A stretch of DNA of 30,291 bases from assembly GCA_001839685.1 (NCBI GenBank), contig MLAK01001186.1:1-30291 (forward strand), read 5' to 3'. This stretch comes from Tritrichomonas foetus (taxonomy: Eukaryota > Parabasalia > Tritrichomonadida > Tritrichomonadidae). The notes beneath the pieces are model-generated. The model was not told the origin of the DNA, did no database searches, and saw nothing but the letters and a program-made list of their open reading frames with translations. Positions 1-9,074 of this stretch are shown piece by piece (positions within the stretch are counted from its first letter, which is position 1; the number at the start of each line of letters is the position of its first letter). The position numbers and the translations under genes were made by a program.

Positions 1-701
1 TTTTTCATTCGTTGGTTTCATTTCTGGATATTTTTAGGGTGATGTTATGACTCAAACATAATATATCATATAATACCAAATTTTGTTTACTCATTCAATT
101 ATTTTGTGAGGATGTTGGAGCAAAAAATTTGACTTTTTTAATATAGAAAATGTCAGTTTTCATTCAATTCTCAGAATTTATTTAATCATTTTCAACATAA
201 TCAATAGGCTTACTTATTGTAAAAAGTAAATATGAAACAAACTTACTAAAAAACAAATTAAAAAAGAAGAAAATGTTTAGAAAGAAAAGATATTACAAAG
301 CTCACTTTGAAGCATTGAATAATTATATAATAATTTTATAGGTTGTGAGATTTTATAAGCTGAAATGCACCAATGAATAAAGCATGATATATTTATATTT
401 GGAAAGAATCAGATTAAGAACAAGCAAAAAATAAAACATCAGAGGATAGTTTAATCCAAACATGGATTAGTCGATTCATTAAATTTTTGAATTGAAATTG
501 ATCGGTACATCAAATTTTACAAAGTTTCCTGTTATTTGATAAAAAAGTTCTCAAATCCACTGTTCTTAATTTGTTAAAACGCATAGAAACAAAAACTCAT
601 TGAATAGGACAGAAAAAAAAAGTGAAAGTGAAATTGAAAGAGAGAAAAAAATAAATATAATCTACTTTTTATGAATAGCTAGAAATAACTTTTAGTTTAA
701 C
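1..701. other. Gene-free region left of the Ras-like gene
   Basis: No credible reading frame is seen. The stretch is A+T-rich, with a small perfect hairpin at 450-467 (TAATCC / GGATTA arms) and a purine-rich tract at about 609-653, just past the 3' end of the GTPase gene. The first 25 bases resemble, on the opposite strand, part of a repeat found at the right end of the window, so the contig may begin in a dispersed repeat. Confidence 0.6.
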
Positions 702-1265
702 TTAAATTAAAATGCAGGACCACTTAGTTTTTTTAGGCTTTGGAGCTTCCTTTTCTTGTGGAAGAGTTTTCGTATATTCTCTTACGGCTTTTTTCATTGC
801 TTCTTCCACATTGTTTCCATTTAATGCTGAAGTTTCTAAAAATACCGCATTTAGTGAATTTGCAAGTTCTTGTACTTCTTCCACCGACACTTGTCTTGAG
901 TCATCTAGATCACTTTTATTTCCGCATAAGATACAAGGAACCTTTTCTGAATCCTTCACACGGAGAATGTCATCATGGATCTGTTTAATACTTTCGAAAG
1001 AGGCTCTGTCAGTGATTGCGTAAACCAAAACGAAGCAATCACGTCCTCGATAAATGACTGGTTTTAAAGATTCATTACATTCCATTCCAGCTGTATCTAA
1101 AATGTCGATTGAATAGGATTTTCCATCAACTGTTGCTGTTTTTTTATATGTATTTGATATTGTTGGCTCATATTCTTCAACAAAGGTATTCTGAACAAAC
1201 CTGATAGTTAGCGCACTTTTGCCGACAGCGCCGAGTCCAAGAACAACGACTTTTACTTGACTCAT
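702..1265 (-). CDS. Ras-family small GTPase with prenylation tail
   Basis: A 187-residue Ras-superfamily GTPase, a membrane-anchored switch that binds GTP and signals to effectors. Numbering matches Ras exactly. Visible are the P-loop G10-LGAVGKS17, switch I Y32-EPTIS with T35, DTAG at 57-60, the base-recognition NKSD at 116-119 and a later ETSA. The C-terminus has a lysine-rich stretch followed by CILI, a CAAX box whose final Ile fits geranylgeranylation. Effector-loop and tail features place it in the Ras/Rap branch rather than Rab or Arf. The odd point is residue 61: the catalytic Gln is Met, and switch II reads MECNESL, so hydrolysis may be slow or depend on an unusual GAP. TCA lies 7 bases before the ATG, matching an Inr-type promoter. 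The family call is very secure; the exact subfamily is not. Confidence 0.95.
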   Translation of the reverse strand: MSQVKVVVLGLGAVGKSALTIRFVQNTFVEEYEPTISNTYKKTATVDGKSYSIDILDTAGMECNESLKPVIYRGRDCFVLVYAITDRASFESIKQIHDDILRVKDSEKVPCILCGNKSDLDDSRQVSVEEVQELANSLNAVFLETSALNGNNVEEAMKKAVREYTKTLPQEKEAPKPKKTKWSCILI

Positions 1266-2280
1266 TTGCTGAAGCTTTATAGCAATAACCGCTTGACTGA
1301 CTCAAATCTCACGGTTTCTTAGAAAATAATTGAATATCGTTTTTGAGAAAGTGCGGCTGAAAATCACTTTAAATAGAATTGAATTGATCGACAGATCAGA
1401 TTTTTCAAAGGATTTCATCGAATCTTATCTTTTTTGTTGTATTTACGTGACAATCTCCGTGAATGTGCACACGAATAATATTTCATTTAAAAATCATGCA
1501 TAACTATTCGAATTAAAAGAAAAAGTTCGATAAAAATCAATTTTTGAGTTTTTGGAAATTCTTTTCTTTCTTTCGAAGAATCATTTTTTGATAGTTTAGC
1601 ATGAATCCGACCTTCCTTATGAAGAATCAGATTGTTTAATCAAGAAAATATTTTACAGTTGAAATTTTTTATCCTTTTTGTTTGTTTTTTTTCAACCAAA
1701 AATTCATCGATGATTTTGTTTTTGTTTTTTGAATAAATACTCGGCCTGATATCATTTTTGATAAGTGAGTAGTAACAAGTAAAATTTTTGAATAAGTGAA
1801 TAGCATTCAAAAAAATGTTGAAATGTTGGAAATTCAAAATCCAATTTTTCTCAATCGTGAAAAAAATGGGAGAGCCTTTTTAAAAAACATTTTTTGTTTG
1901 CAATCACACAAAAATGCACTATAATATATATTGATTTGGTGAAAATTAAAAAAAGTGACTTTTCATTATTTTTGGATTAGAATTTTAGAGCACTGGAATT
2001 GAGAGGAAATGATTTCAATGCTGGCAACATCATCCTGCCTTTCAATAAGACAAAAGAATGAAAATCATTTTCCAGCATATGGAATTTATCTTTCTCCAGT
2101 CATGAAAAGGGATGAATTCAAGAATTTCAAATCTGCCAATTTCATGTAATGAGTGAGAATTCATCTCGCCATTTCGACTGAGAAATAATAAGGAAAGAAA
2201 TATCTGAATAATCTCTTTTCAAATATTTCTGTGAATATCTAGCCATACTATATATGAATTACCAACCAGTTTTCTGAATA
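1266..2280. other. Gene-free region between GTPase and transposon
   Basis: About 1 kb of A+T-rich DNA with no supported gene. The longest frame (minus, 1640-1837) is Asn/Lys/Phe-rich and has no family features. The part next to 1265 must hold the GTPase promoter. The right end carries TCTTTTCAAATATTTCTG at 2214-2231, repeated at 4352-4369 on the other side of the transposon. Confidence 0.55.
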
Positions 2281-2615
2281 TAGTAGCGCCGGATTTGAGT
2301 GAAAACGTCGGTTTCGAAGTGAAAACATTCAGCTTTTTGATAATATATCTGGTTTGTAATTGAAAGAATTATGATCGTTGTAATAAATAAAACATGAATA
2401 TCTAAAGATCAATTTAAATTTATTGTTTAATATTTATATAAATAATTTAGTTTATTGTGAAGATTAAATTAACACAGTCTCGTAAATTTTTTTTTCTGGA
2501 ATCGTAAATTAAATTCGCAATTTCGACTTTTTCAAAATTAAACGAAAATGACTTAATGCATCTATTAACATCATATATGCATATATTTATTGAAAATTTG
2601 GATAAAAAACAGATT
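2281..2615 (+). repeat. Left terminal inverted repeat of the first transposon
   Basis: This arm reads inward from TAGTAGCGCC and matches the reverse complement of 4011-4346 along its whole length, except for one extra A in a homopolymer near the inner end (six versus seven). Similarity stops after CAGATT. Confidence 0.9.
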
Positions 2616-2650
2616 TGGAATCTTATAAGAAATTTTTACTTTTCTCTAAA

Positions 2651-3966
2651 TTATTCAACTTCATGATGTGAAGTTTTTGCGATTAGTATATTTTTGAAAG
2701 ACTCTGAAAATGAAAACCCAATAACTTGGCCATTGGACACATGAATTGGGAAGCCACTTGCTTCCCATGAAGTACGAATTAATTCGCTAGTCGTTACAGT
2801 TTCAAAAGATTTTTTAATTCTTAGCAACTTACGTGTAAATTTAGATTCAATTTCGTTGTTTCCTGGGGTGACAGAATATTTCTTTTTTACTGCTCCAAAA
2901 TATGAAACGTCCAACATTTGCGTAATGTGCGATGAGTGTGCAGGAAGAGGAATGAGATGAATATAACCTATTTCATTTAATGCTTGGATAACATTTGAGT
3001 GAAAATGTGACTTGAACCCATCTGCAATGATATAACAAGGTTTTTCTTGACCAATAACTGTACGAACTGATGCAATATATGGCTTGAGGATAGTGTTTAC
3101 CCAGTATAGCATCGATTCAATGTTCATGTATCCTTTTGGTGTAGAATAATATGATCCCCATCTGAAAAAGAAAGTATCATTTATATCCTCGTCCATCGTC
3201 TTCCGTGTAGATAAACAAAGAGGTTTTAAGCATGTACAAGCTGCTGTTATACATGAAACGACAGAAATATGATGCTGATCGGTTTTTTCCCGCCAAAATG
3301 CTTTGATGTTGCAGTTTTTGTGAATGTAGACATATTTGCGCTTACCTTTTTCTGGACGTCTTCCGAATCCTGTCTCATCGAAATTTATGAGAAGCAGCGG
3401 ATCAGGTGGATTTTTCATCATTTCATTAATCATTGTCAGATAGGTTTCAACTTCGTCAAGTGATATATTCGAACGAGAATCATCGATAGAATCTGCTTTT
3501 ACGCGAACTATTAATTCTTCATGTCTTTTGCGAAAATCGCACAACCAATCGCGTGAAAAACTTTTATCTATACCAGTTCTTTTCTGTATAGTTCACTTGC
3601 AATATCTCGAATATCCTTCCCGGAAAAACAATCATTTAAGCACTGCTGTTCTCGGATAAGTGTACAAATTTGAATTTCTTCATCTTCTGATAACAATTTC
3701 CTTTTAGGTAAAACAACAACCGTAGTTTCTAGAAAAGTATCAGATTTCAGTGCTTTGTAATATGCGCGGGTTGACAAACCTAGAAGAAACATTATTGTTC
3801 GAACTGGGATCTCTGGGATCACATTTTTCAAAAATAGAATTTGTGCATGTAACGAAGGGGCCGACCTGAAATCACTGCTAATCAGCATTTTATGTAGTTT
3901 CTCACCATCTAAGACTCCATATGCCTCCACACATTTGATAATAGAAGGAACAGGAACGGGATTCAT
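2651..3966 (-). pseudogene. Frameshifted pogo-like DDE transposase
   Basis: Two frames together make one transposase. The upstream part (3966 to 3568, 132 residues from ATG) holds the N-terminal DNA-binding half, including a helix-turn-helix-like GLSTRAYYKAL. The downstream part (to 2651) holds the DDE_1 catalytic domain: NFDETGFG with the first Asp, IIADGFKSH with the second, and QMLDVSYFG with the third, 36 residues after the second. The downstream frame has no ATG at its head; its first triplets can be read further upstream as RTGIDKSFSRDW, the sequence pogo transposases usually carry there, so one indel around 3570-3600 separates the halves. It is therefore probably inactive in this copy, unless the indel is a sequencing error. 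The nearest kin are pogo/Tigger/jerky transposases. Confidence 0.9.
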
Positions 3967-4010
3967 TCACTATATAATGTTCTTAACGTACAGAATCCAG
4001 AAATTCCTCG

Positions 4011-4346
4011 AATCTGTTTTTTTATCCAAATTTTCAATAAATATATGCATATATGATGTTAATAGATGCATTAAGTCATTTTCGTTTAATTTTGAAAAAG
4101 TCGAAATTGCGAATTTAATTTACGATTCCAGAAAAAAAAATTTACGAGACTGTGTTAATTTAATCTTCACAATAAACTAAATTATTTATATAAATATTAA
4201 ACAATAAATTTAAATTGATCTTTAGATATTCATGTTTTATTTATTACAACGATCATAATTCTTTCAATTACAAACCAGATATATTATCAAAAAGCTGAAT
4301 GTTTTCACTTCGAAACCGACGTTTTCACTCAAATCCGGCGCTACTA
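4011..4346 (-). repeat. Right terminal inverted repeat of the first transposon
   Basis: Reverse-complement partner of 2281-2615, ending in GGCGCTACTA next to the TA target duplication at 4347-4348. It lies directly upstream of the next gene's start. Confidence 0.9.
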
Positions 4347-4441
4347 TATTTTCTTTTCAAATATTTCTGAAAAAGGTTTCTGAATATACAATTCACCAGA
4401 GGATAACAAGTAAATTCACCTTAGAATTGAGACGTTTAGAT

Positions 4442-4444
4442 TCA
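4442..4444 (+). promoter_or_regulatory. Inr-like TCA before the doublecortin-NTPase gene
   Basis: The sequence TTCACCAAATG puts TCA at -7 to -5 relative to the ATG. It is nearly the same as TTCAGCAAATG before the GTPase gene (TCA at 1270-1272, minus strand). Trichomonad Inr elements (TCA+1 type) lie this close to start codons. The assignment here is inference from position. Confidence 0.5.
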
Positions 4445-4448
4445 CCAA

Positions 4449-6110
4449 ATGAATTCTCCTCGTTCAATACAATCTCCTCGCGCAGCTTCTCCAAAAGACA
4501 CACGACCATTTATTTACTTATATAAAATTGAATTTCCAGATAATCCACCAAAAAGAATTCGCCTTCCAAAAACCATTACAGAAATTCTGAAATTATCCAA
4601 CGATGTACTTGAACTTCCTCGTCCTGCACGTCAAATATTCGATGCCGATAACAATCCAATTACTGATATCGAAAAGATCGGTGCAAAGGCAAAGCTATAC
4701 ATTTCCTGCGCAGCTCCTCCATCTGAAGAAGATGAATTCCAATATAAAAGCAGATTACCAAAGCCGGCCGGAAGCACCTTCCACAAGCTCCCAACAATGA
4801 AGCCACCAAAGTTAAAACCACGAAGAGAAGATCAGGCGCAACAATGTGCAATTGCAGCTTGTCCAACAACAGTCAAAGAAAATCTTCGTGATTCTATCCT
4901 TTCACTTTTCGCGTCTTTAACTCCCGAGCATAAGGCGAAAATGTCCATGGCTGCAACTCTACAAAAAATGACAACTGATACACAACTATATGTTGTTGAA
5001 AATGCACTCATCACACAATACATTGGTCCATCAACTGTTGTTTCAAATACACCAATCGGTCAACAGGTTCAAGCATGGATGATTGAGCGGCTTAAAGGTT
5101 TAATGCCAGAAGAGTGTAAGTTTGCCATAACAGGACCTTCACAATCAGGTAAATCCACTTTATTAAATACCGCAGTTTCATTATTTTATCAGAAATTACA
5201 AATCACAAATGAAGCACCAAATTATTTGATCTTCCCAATTAACTGGCTCTTACAGCAAATTTATTTGGATGATATCAATAAATTATATAATTTATTCATC
5301 AACACAGCTTTAAAGATGCTCAGAAATGCAAGAATGGAATACATCCCAATTATGGGACCATTCAAGCAATGGATGTCTTCTTTAATCACTCAACAGGTTC
5401 AGGCACCACTACCACCACAAATTTTGCATTATACTTCATTTCCACATGATGCTGTTGTAAATATTGGTCGTGCTATTCATGATTCATGGGCTAAACCAGA
5501 AGGTTTCAGACAGTTTATTAAAGAAATTGTGAGTTTTCCCAATCGTATTGCACAAGCATTTGGTTTCAAATCTGCAGTTTATGTTTTTGATCATTTTGAT
5601 TCATGCGGATATGAAATAAGTCCAACTGATCATTTTGCAACTGAAAATCAAAGTTCTGTTGTTTTATCTGAGCTTGTATGTGAAGCAATTGATTCTTGTC
5701 CATTCTTTGTTGCTTCTCAGAATGATTTTGATTTCTTTAATGTTTTCTCTTTACAAGAATATAAACAATTATCAACAGAAAGATTAGTCACAATCAAAGG
5801 AGAAAAAGAAATTTATGTCCAACAACCTCCAATTGTCCTGAATATGGATCATTGTCGTGGATGTCCTGCTTACTGTGCTACTTTCCAGAGAGTTTGTGAT
5901 CTTGCTGAGGAAGCAGCTTCACGAACTGCTTTGAAGAGCCAGTTCACAAAGCTGAAATCTGTTGTTGACATTTCAAGAAATGAAATGTTGAAACAGGAAT
6001 TCTTGAAATTATGTATTTTACTTGGAAATGAAGATACAGAAAATATATTTAATGAGGAAATAATGAATGAATTGATGGAACTTCCTGAACTCGTAATTCG
6101 TGTTCGTTGA
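4449..6110 (+). CDS. Doublecortin-like domain plus P-loop NTPase protein
   Basis: A 553-residue protein. After a Ser/Pro-rich start, residues about 21-88 resemble a doublecortin (DCX) fold: the RIRLPKTITEIL stretch, then ARQIFDADNNPI and KLYISC. DCX domains usually bind tubulin or microtubules. A Pro/Lys-rich linker follows. Residues 229-237 form a P-loop (GPSQSGKST), and VYVFD ending at D381 is a plausible Walker B strand, so the second half is probably an ATPase or GTPase of the AAA/STAND-like P-loop class. Near the C-terminus is a Cys cluster, CRGCPAYCATFQRVC. The start at 4449 is supported by TCA at -7. The gene follows a transposon by about 100 bp and converges on the SPATA17-like gene. 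DCX plus P-loop is an unusual pairing. The role is not known; cytoskeletal function is inference. Confidence 0.85.
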   Translation: MNSPRSIQSPRAASPKDTRPFIYLYKIEFPDNPPKRIRLPKTITEILKLSNDVLELPRPARQIFDADNNPITDIEKIGAKAKLYISCAAPPSEEDEFQYKSRLPKPAGSTFHKLPTMKPPKLKPRREDQAQQCAIAACPTTVKENLRDSILSLFASLTPEHKAKMSMAATLQKMTTDTQLYVVENALITQYIGPSTVVSNTPIGQQVQAWMIERLKGLMPEECKFAITGPSQSGKSTLLNTAVSLFYQKLQITNEAPNYLIFPINWLLQQIYLDDINKLYNLFINTALKMLRNARMEYIPIMGPFKQWMSSLITQQVQAPLPPQILHYTSFPHDAVVNIGRAIHDSWAKPEGFRQFIKEIVSFPNRIAQAFGFKSAVYVFDHFDSCGYEISPTDHFATENQSSVVLSELVCEAIDSCPFFVASQNDFDFFNVFSLQEYKQLSTERLVTIKGEKEIYVQQPPIVLNMDHCRGCPAYCATFQRVCDLAEEAASRTALKSQFTKLKSVVDISRNEMLKQEFLKLCILLGNEDTENIFNEEIMNELMELPELVIRVR

Positions 6111-6202
6111 ATAAATAATGTTGCCGTTATTTGATACTGATTAAAAAAATGATTCGATTCATTTTCTTTTTTGTTCATTATTTCCGTATTTACTTTTTAT
6201 AT

Positions 6203-6325
6203 GATTCTTTATATTCTGTTTGATTCTTCATATTCTGTTTGATTCTTCATATTCTGTTTGATTCTTCATATTCTGTTTGATTCTTCATATTCTGTTTGAT
6301 TCTTCATATTCTGTTTGATTCTTTA
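6203..6325. repeat. 19-bp minisatellite between convergent genes
   Basis: Six complete copies of GATTCTTCATATTCTGTTT (first copy with TTTA for TTCA) run from 6203 to 6316, followed by a partial unit. The array lies between the 3' ends of the doublecortin-NTPase gene and the SPATA17-like gene, so it is in 3' flanking DNA of both. The copies are almost identical, which points to recent expansion. Confidence 0.95.
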
Positions 6326-6457
6326 TTTATTCTTAGTAATTAAATAGATAACTAAATCAAATGAAGAAAGAAAGAAATCATAAATTTGTGAAAATATCAT
6401 TTTTATTTATATTGCAAATAAGACAATTGATTCATATAAAAACAATAAAAAATACAC

Positions 6458-7099
6458 TTACCGATTTCCTAAACTTGGAATTACAAGTTTCGCCTTATTA
6501 ACATTTCTGATGAAGTTTTCAATCGCAGGCATAGCTTCAGCATCTTTTGTGAATGCTGGCGGCTGGAAGATTGAAGGAATTGCAGCAGTTGAAACAAGAT
6601 GATGCTGTTTTAATGCATTTCTCTTTTGTATTCTCTTTGATTTCTTGAAAACTTCTCTTCTTTCATTTTCATTTGTTTCAGCATAGTGATCGTCAAGTTC
6701 GCGACGCATTTGCTCATTCGCATCAGCAACTTGCTTAAGATATCTTTGCTGTTTGTGGTAATCGAACACGTGTCGTCTACTATCAAATCCACGCCAACAT
6801 TTCTGTATTTTTGTTGCTTGGGCATTGAAATATGCAATTCGCTCAGTTTTGGCTTTTTCGACGCGGAGGCACTGAACAAGGATGTGTGCCTGATGCATTC
6901 TGAAGTTCCTTTGTATGATTGTTGCCATTTTGTTTCTTTTGGCGAGCTTTTGACGTCTGACATGAGCTTTCCAGGCCATTTGAATTCGGATTGCGGCCAT
7001 AAATTCTGACTCCCGATGTTTCTGCGCTTCTTCAATCATTGCGAAGTATTTATCTGCAATACTATTGCGATGTCTGTAGAATTCGGCGAAAGCAGCCAT
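6458..7099 (-). CDS. SPATA17-like IQ-motif protein
   Basis: A 213-residue basic, helical protein with three IQ calmodulin-binding motifs: IRIQMAWKAHVRRQ (about 37-50), ATIIQRNFRMHQ (59-70) and TKIQKCWRGFDSRRHVF (about 96-112). The stretch after the third motif, with RYLKQVADANEQMRRELDD and then HHLVSTAAIPSIF, has the spacing and motifs of metazoan SPATA17, a conserved flagellar central-apparatus protein. It is shorter than human SPATA17 (about 360 residues) because the C-terminal part is missing. The role is therefore probably in the flagellar axoneme, binding calmodulin or another EF-hand protein; this is inferred from family. No TCA lies close to the ATG; the leader reads GTGCAAA. It converges on the doublecortin-NTPase gene. 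Confidence 0.85.
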   Translation of the reverse strand: MAAFAEFYRHRNSIADKYFAMIEEAQKHRESEFMAAIRIQMAWKAHVRRQKLAKRNKMATIIQRNFRMHQAHILVQCLRVEKAKTERIAYFNAQATKIQKCWRGFDSRRHVFDYHKQQRYLKQVADANEQMRRELDDHYAETNENERREVFKKSKRIQKRNALKQHHLVSTAAIPSIFQPPAFTKDAEAMPAIENFIRNVNKAKLVIPSLGNR

Positions 7100-7454
7100 T
7101 TTGCACGTTAAAAAAGTTCGTTAAAAATCTCAAATTTTGAATGAATCGAGTATTTTCAGTCGTCAAAATATAGTTAACCAAAAAATTGTTAAGACTTTGA
7201 CATGTTATAATTGGTTAAAACATGGTGTTTATTTCTCTCCAAAATCATTTTTATCTATTTCATCAGAATCTCTAGTTTTATTTACAGAAATCTAATAATA
7301 ACGGCTATTAAATAACTGAACAAGTTTGAGTTAAATAATCATTTAACAACAAAATTGAAAAAAGAAATTTTAGAAAATAAAAAAACAAATATAAGAAAAC
7401 AATATTTCCAAAGTTCGATACCAAAACGAATCTATTCGTCAATTAAACTTTGAT

Positions 7455-7530
7455 TTATTATCAAACAGTTAATTTATTATCAAACAGTTAATTCATCATT
7501 GAGCAATTAATTTATTTTTGAGTAGTTAAT
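7455..7530. repeat. Four degenerate 19-bp units across a gene's 3' end
   Basis: Units start at 7455, 7474, 7493 and 7512. The first two are identical (TTATTATCAAACAGTTAAT); the third and fourth are diverged. The last unit contains the stop codon and last few codons of the minus-strand solenoid gene, so repeat copying appears to have spread from, or into, the end of the coding region. Confidence 0.75.
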
Positions 7531-9074
7531 TTTTGAATAATCTTTTGGACATCATCACCACTAGTTTCATATCTCTTCAATGCTATTGCATAAAACATTC
7601 TTGCTATAAAAATATTCTTGGGGAGTTTCACTCCATAGAAGAACATATCACCTACCCATTCAAATATTTTGCCTTCATTTTCCGAATTCACGATATCTTT
7701 TAGTCTGTCAAGATAACTTTCTTTTGGATAAATTATAGCCAAGTGTGCAAGTGCTACTGGATTAGTTGGAGCCAACATAAAATGTCTGATTCCAAGATCA
7801 GTCATTCTTTTGCCATTCAACAATCCGTGAAATTCGATAATTCCAAGCATTGTCAGTCCCACTTGCGAACCAAGAGTAGCAGCTTTTAAAAACAGGTGAT
7901 AGGCTTTATTAATTTTTTTAAAAATATAATATATGAATCCACAGCTGATTATATCATTTCTTTTTGTGGAAAAATTCTTATCCTTCCATAATTTCATTCC
8001 AAAAAGAGAAATATTACTCTTTTCTTTCATTAATGCAATGTATTTTCCACACAACTCAAGATTTCTGGAACGGAAATTTTCAGAAGCCAAAGAAAAACAT
8101 TTAAAAAATAAAATAGATTCTGAATCATTATCATCAATCATTTCAGGATCAAAAATTGGTCTTTTAGAAAATGGTTTATCACTTTTTCTGTATGGAAAAT
8201 GAACAGCTTCAATGACAAGACCATGATGAGACTCCGGCGGCTTTAATGCTGAGAATAATGTTTTTGACATATCAGATTGACCGCTCTGTATGGGCATAAA
8301 AAATTCACAAGGCGATTTTGAAACTTTGACATGTTTTGCATATATAGGCAGCCAAAAATCTGGACTTACTCTAGCAAGATATTCTAAGCATGATATAGAG
8401 CCACGTGAAACACAATATTTACTTAATTTTTGAGCGAGTTCGAGATTTGTGGATCGTAAAAGCAAAGCAATCTTTTCAGTGACATAAAAACTTGGATTTT
8501 TTGAGAGATGTGTTGAGTAAAGATGAAGAGCTTTCAAATTATCTTCCCTACTCGAATATATTTGAGCTATAGGCTTTATTGAATCTATGGATTTTAATCG
8601 AAGTGCACGTTTGAACCAACAAAGTGATTCGCTGACACCATCAAAAGATTTCATATTTAATGATGGCATCCCTATGAATTCTCCGATTAAATTCATACAA
8701 TCAATATTTCCAGAAATAATTGCTCTTTTGCAGTAATTTAAGAAAGCCTGAAAATTTCCTTGTCTTAAAGAGGTGATTGCCAAAAATGCAGGGGTATATT
8801 TATTTGGGAATTCATGAAATAAAATAATCACTTTGGCAAAGTTAAAATAATAGTCCCAGTTTGGTGATTTGTTTGGAATTAATAGCGCGAATGCAAGATC
8901 TATCATTGTTTGGTTTGAAAAACTGTCTGGTGGAATTTTCTTTCCGTCTTCTACCAAACGATTTTTTTCGAAAGCTAATATTCCTGGTGGCGAGATTAAA
9001 GCGATGTGTGACGAATATGCTTGTTGATTTCGATGCAAAAGGTATTGAGGAGAAGGAGCTCCAAAACAATACAT
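7512..9074 (-). CDS. TPR/Sel1-like helical-repeat protein
   Basis: A 520-residue protein built of helix pairs. Segments such as LCWFKRALRLKSIDSIKPIAQIY, KALHLYSTHL, KAYHLFLKAATLGSQVGLTMLG and ARMFYAIALKRYE (quoted in short parts) carry the spacing of Sel1-like or TPR units: small residue, aromatic, then Ala-rich second helix. Such alpha-solenoids act as protein-binding scaffolds; in trichomonads they often follow kinase domains, but no kinase motif is present here. There is no signal peptide or clear membrane segment. The start at 9074 is supported by ATCAGCG just before the ATG. It is divergent from the ankyrin gene, 142 bp away. Its partners are unknown. Confidence 0.8.
   Translation of the reverse strand: MYCFGAPSPQYLLHRNQQAYSSHIALISPPGILAFEKNRLVEDGKKIPPDSFSNQTMIDLAFALLIPNKSPNWDYYFNFAKVIILFHEFPNKYTPAFLAITSLRQGNFQAFLNYCKRAIISGNIDCMNLIGEFIGMPSLNMKSFDGVSESLCWFKRALRLKSIDSIKPIAQIYSSREDNLKALHLYSTHLSKNPSFYVTEKIALLLRSTNLELAQKLSKYCVSRGSISCLEYLARVSPDFWLPIYAKHVKVSKSPCEFFMPIQSGQSDMSKTLFSALKPPESHHGLVIEAVHFPYRKSDKPFSKRPIFDPEMIDDNDSESILFFKCFSLASENFRSRNLELCGKYIALMKEKSNISLFGMKLWKDKNFSTKRNDIISCGFIYYIFKKINKAYHLFLKAATLGSQVGLTMLGIIEFHGLLNGKRMTDLGIRHFMLAPTNPVALAHLAIIYPKESYLDRLKDIVNSENEGKIFEWVGDMFFYGVKLPKNIFIARMFYAIALKRYETSGDDVQKIIQKLTTQK

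Larger units (their letters stand above)
2281..4346 (-). mobile_element. Pogo/Tc1-mariner-type DNA transposon with long inverted ends
   Basis: A complete 2066-bp element bounded by inverted repeats beginning TAGTAGCGCC and flanked on both sides by TA (2279-2280 and 4347-4348), the target duplication of the Tc1/mariner/pogo superfamily. It carries one transposase gene on the minus strand, broken by a frameshift. The inverted repeats are unusually long, about 335 bp each, and differ by eye only in the length of one A-run, which suggests recent insertion or arm homogenisation. It sits about 100 bp upstream of the doublecortin-NTPase gene, so it may affect that gene's promoter. Confidence 0.9.

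Noticed and set aside
1640..1837. Minus-strand 65-residue frame
   Set aside because: Composition is that of translated A+T-rich DNA (Asn, Lys, Ile, Phe) with no motif and no Inr-like leader.
6610..7035. Second minus-strand frame of 141 residues
   Set aside because: It overlaps the SPATA17-like gene in another frame, whose IQ motifs show which frame is real.
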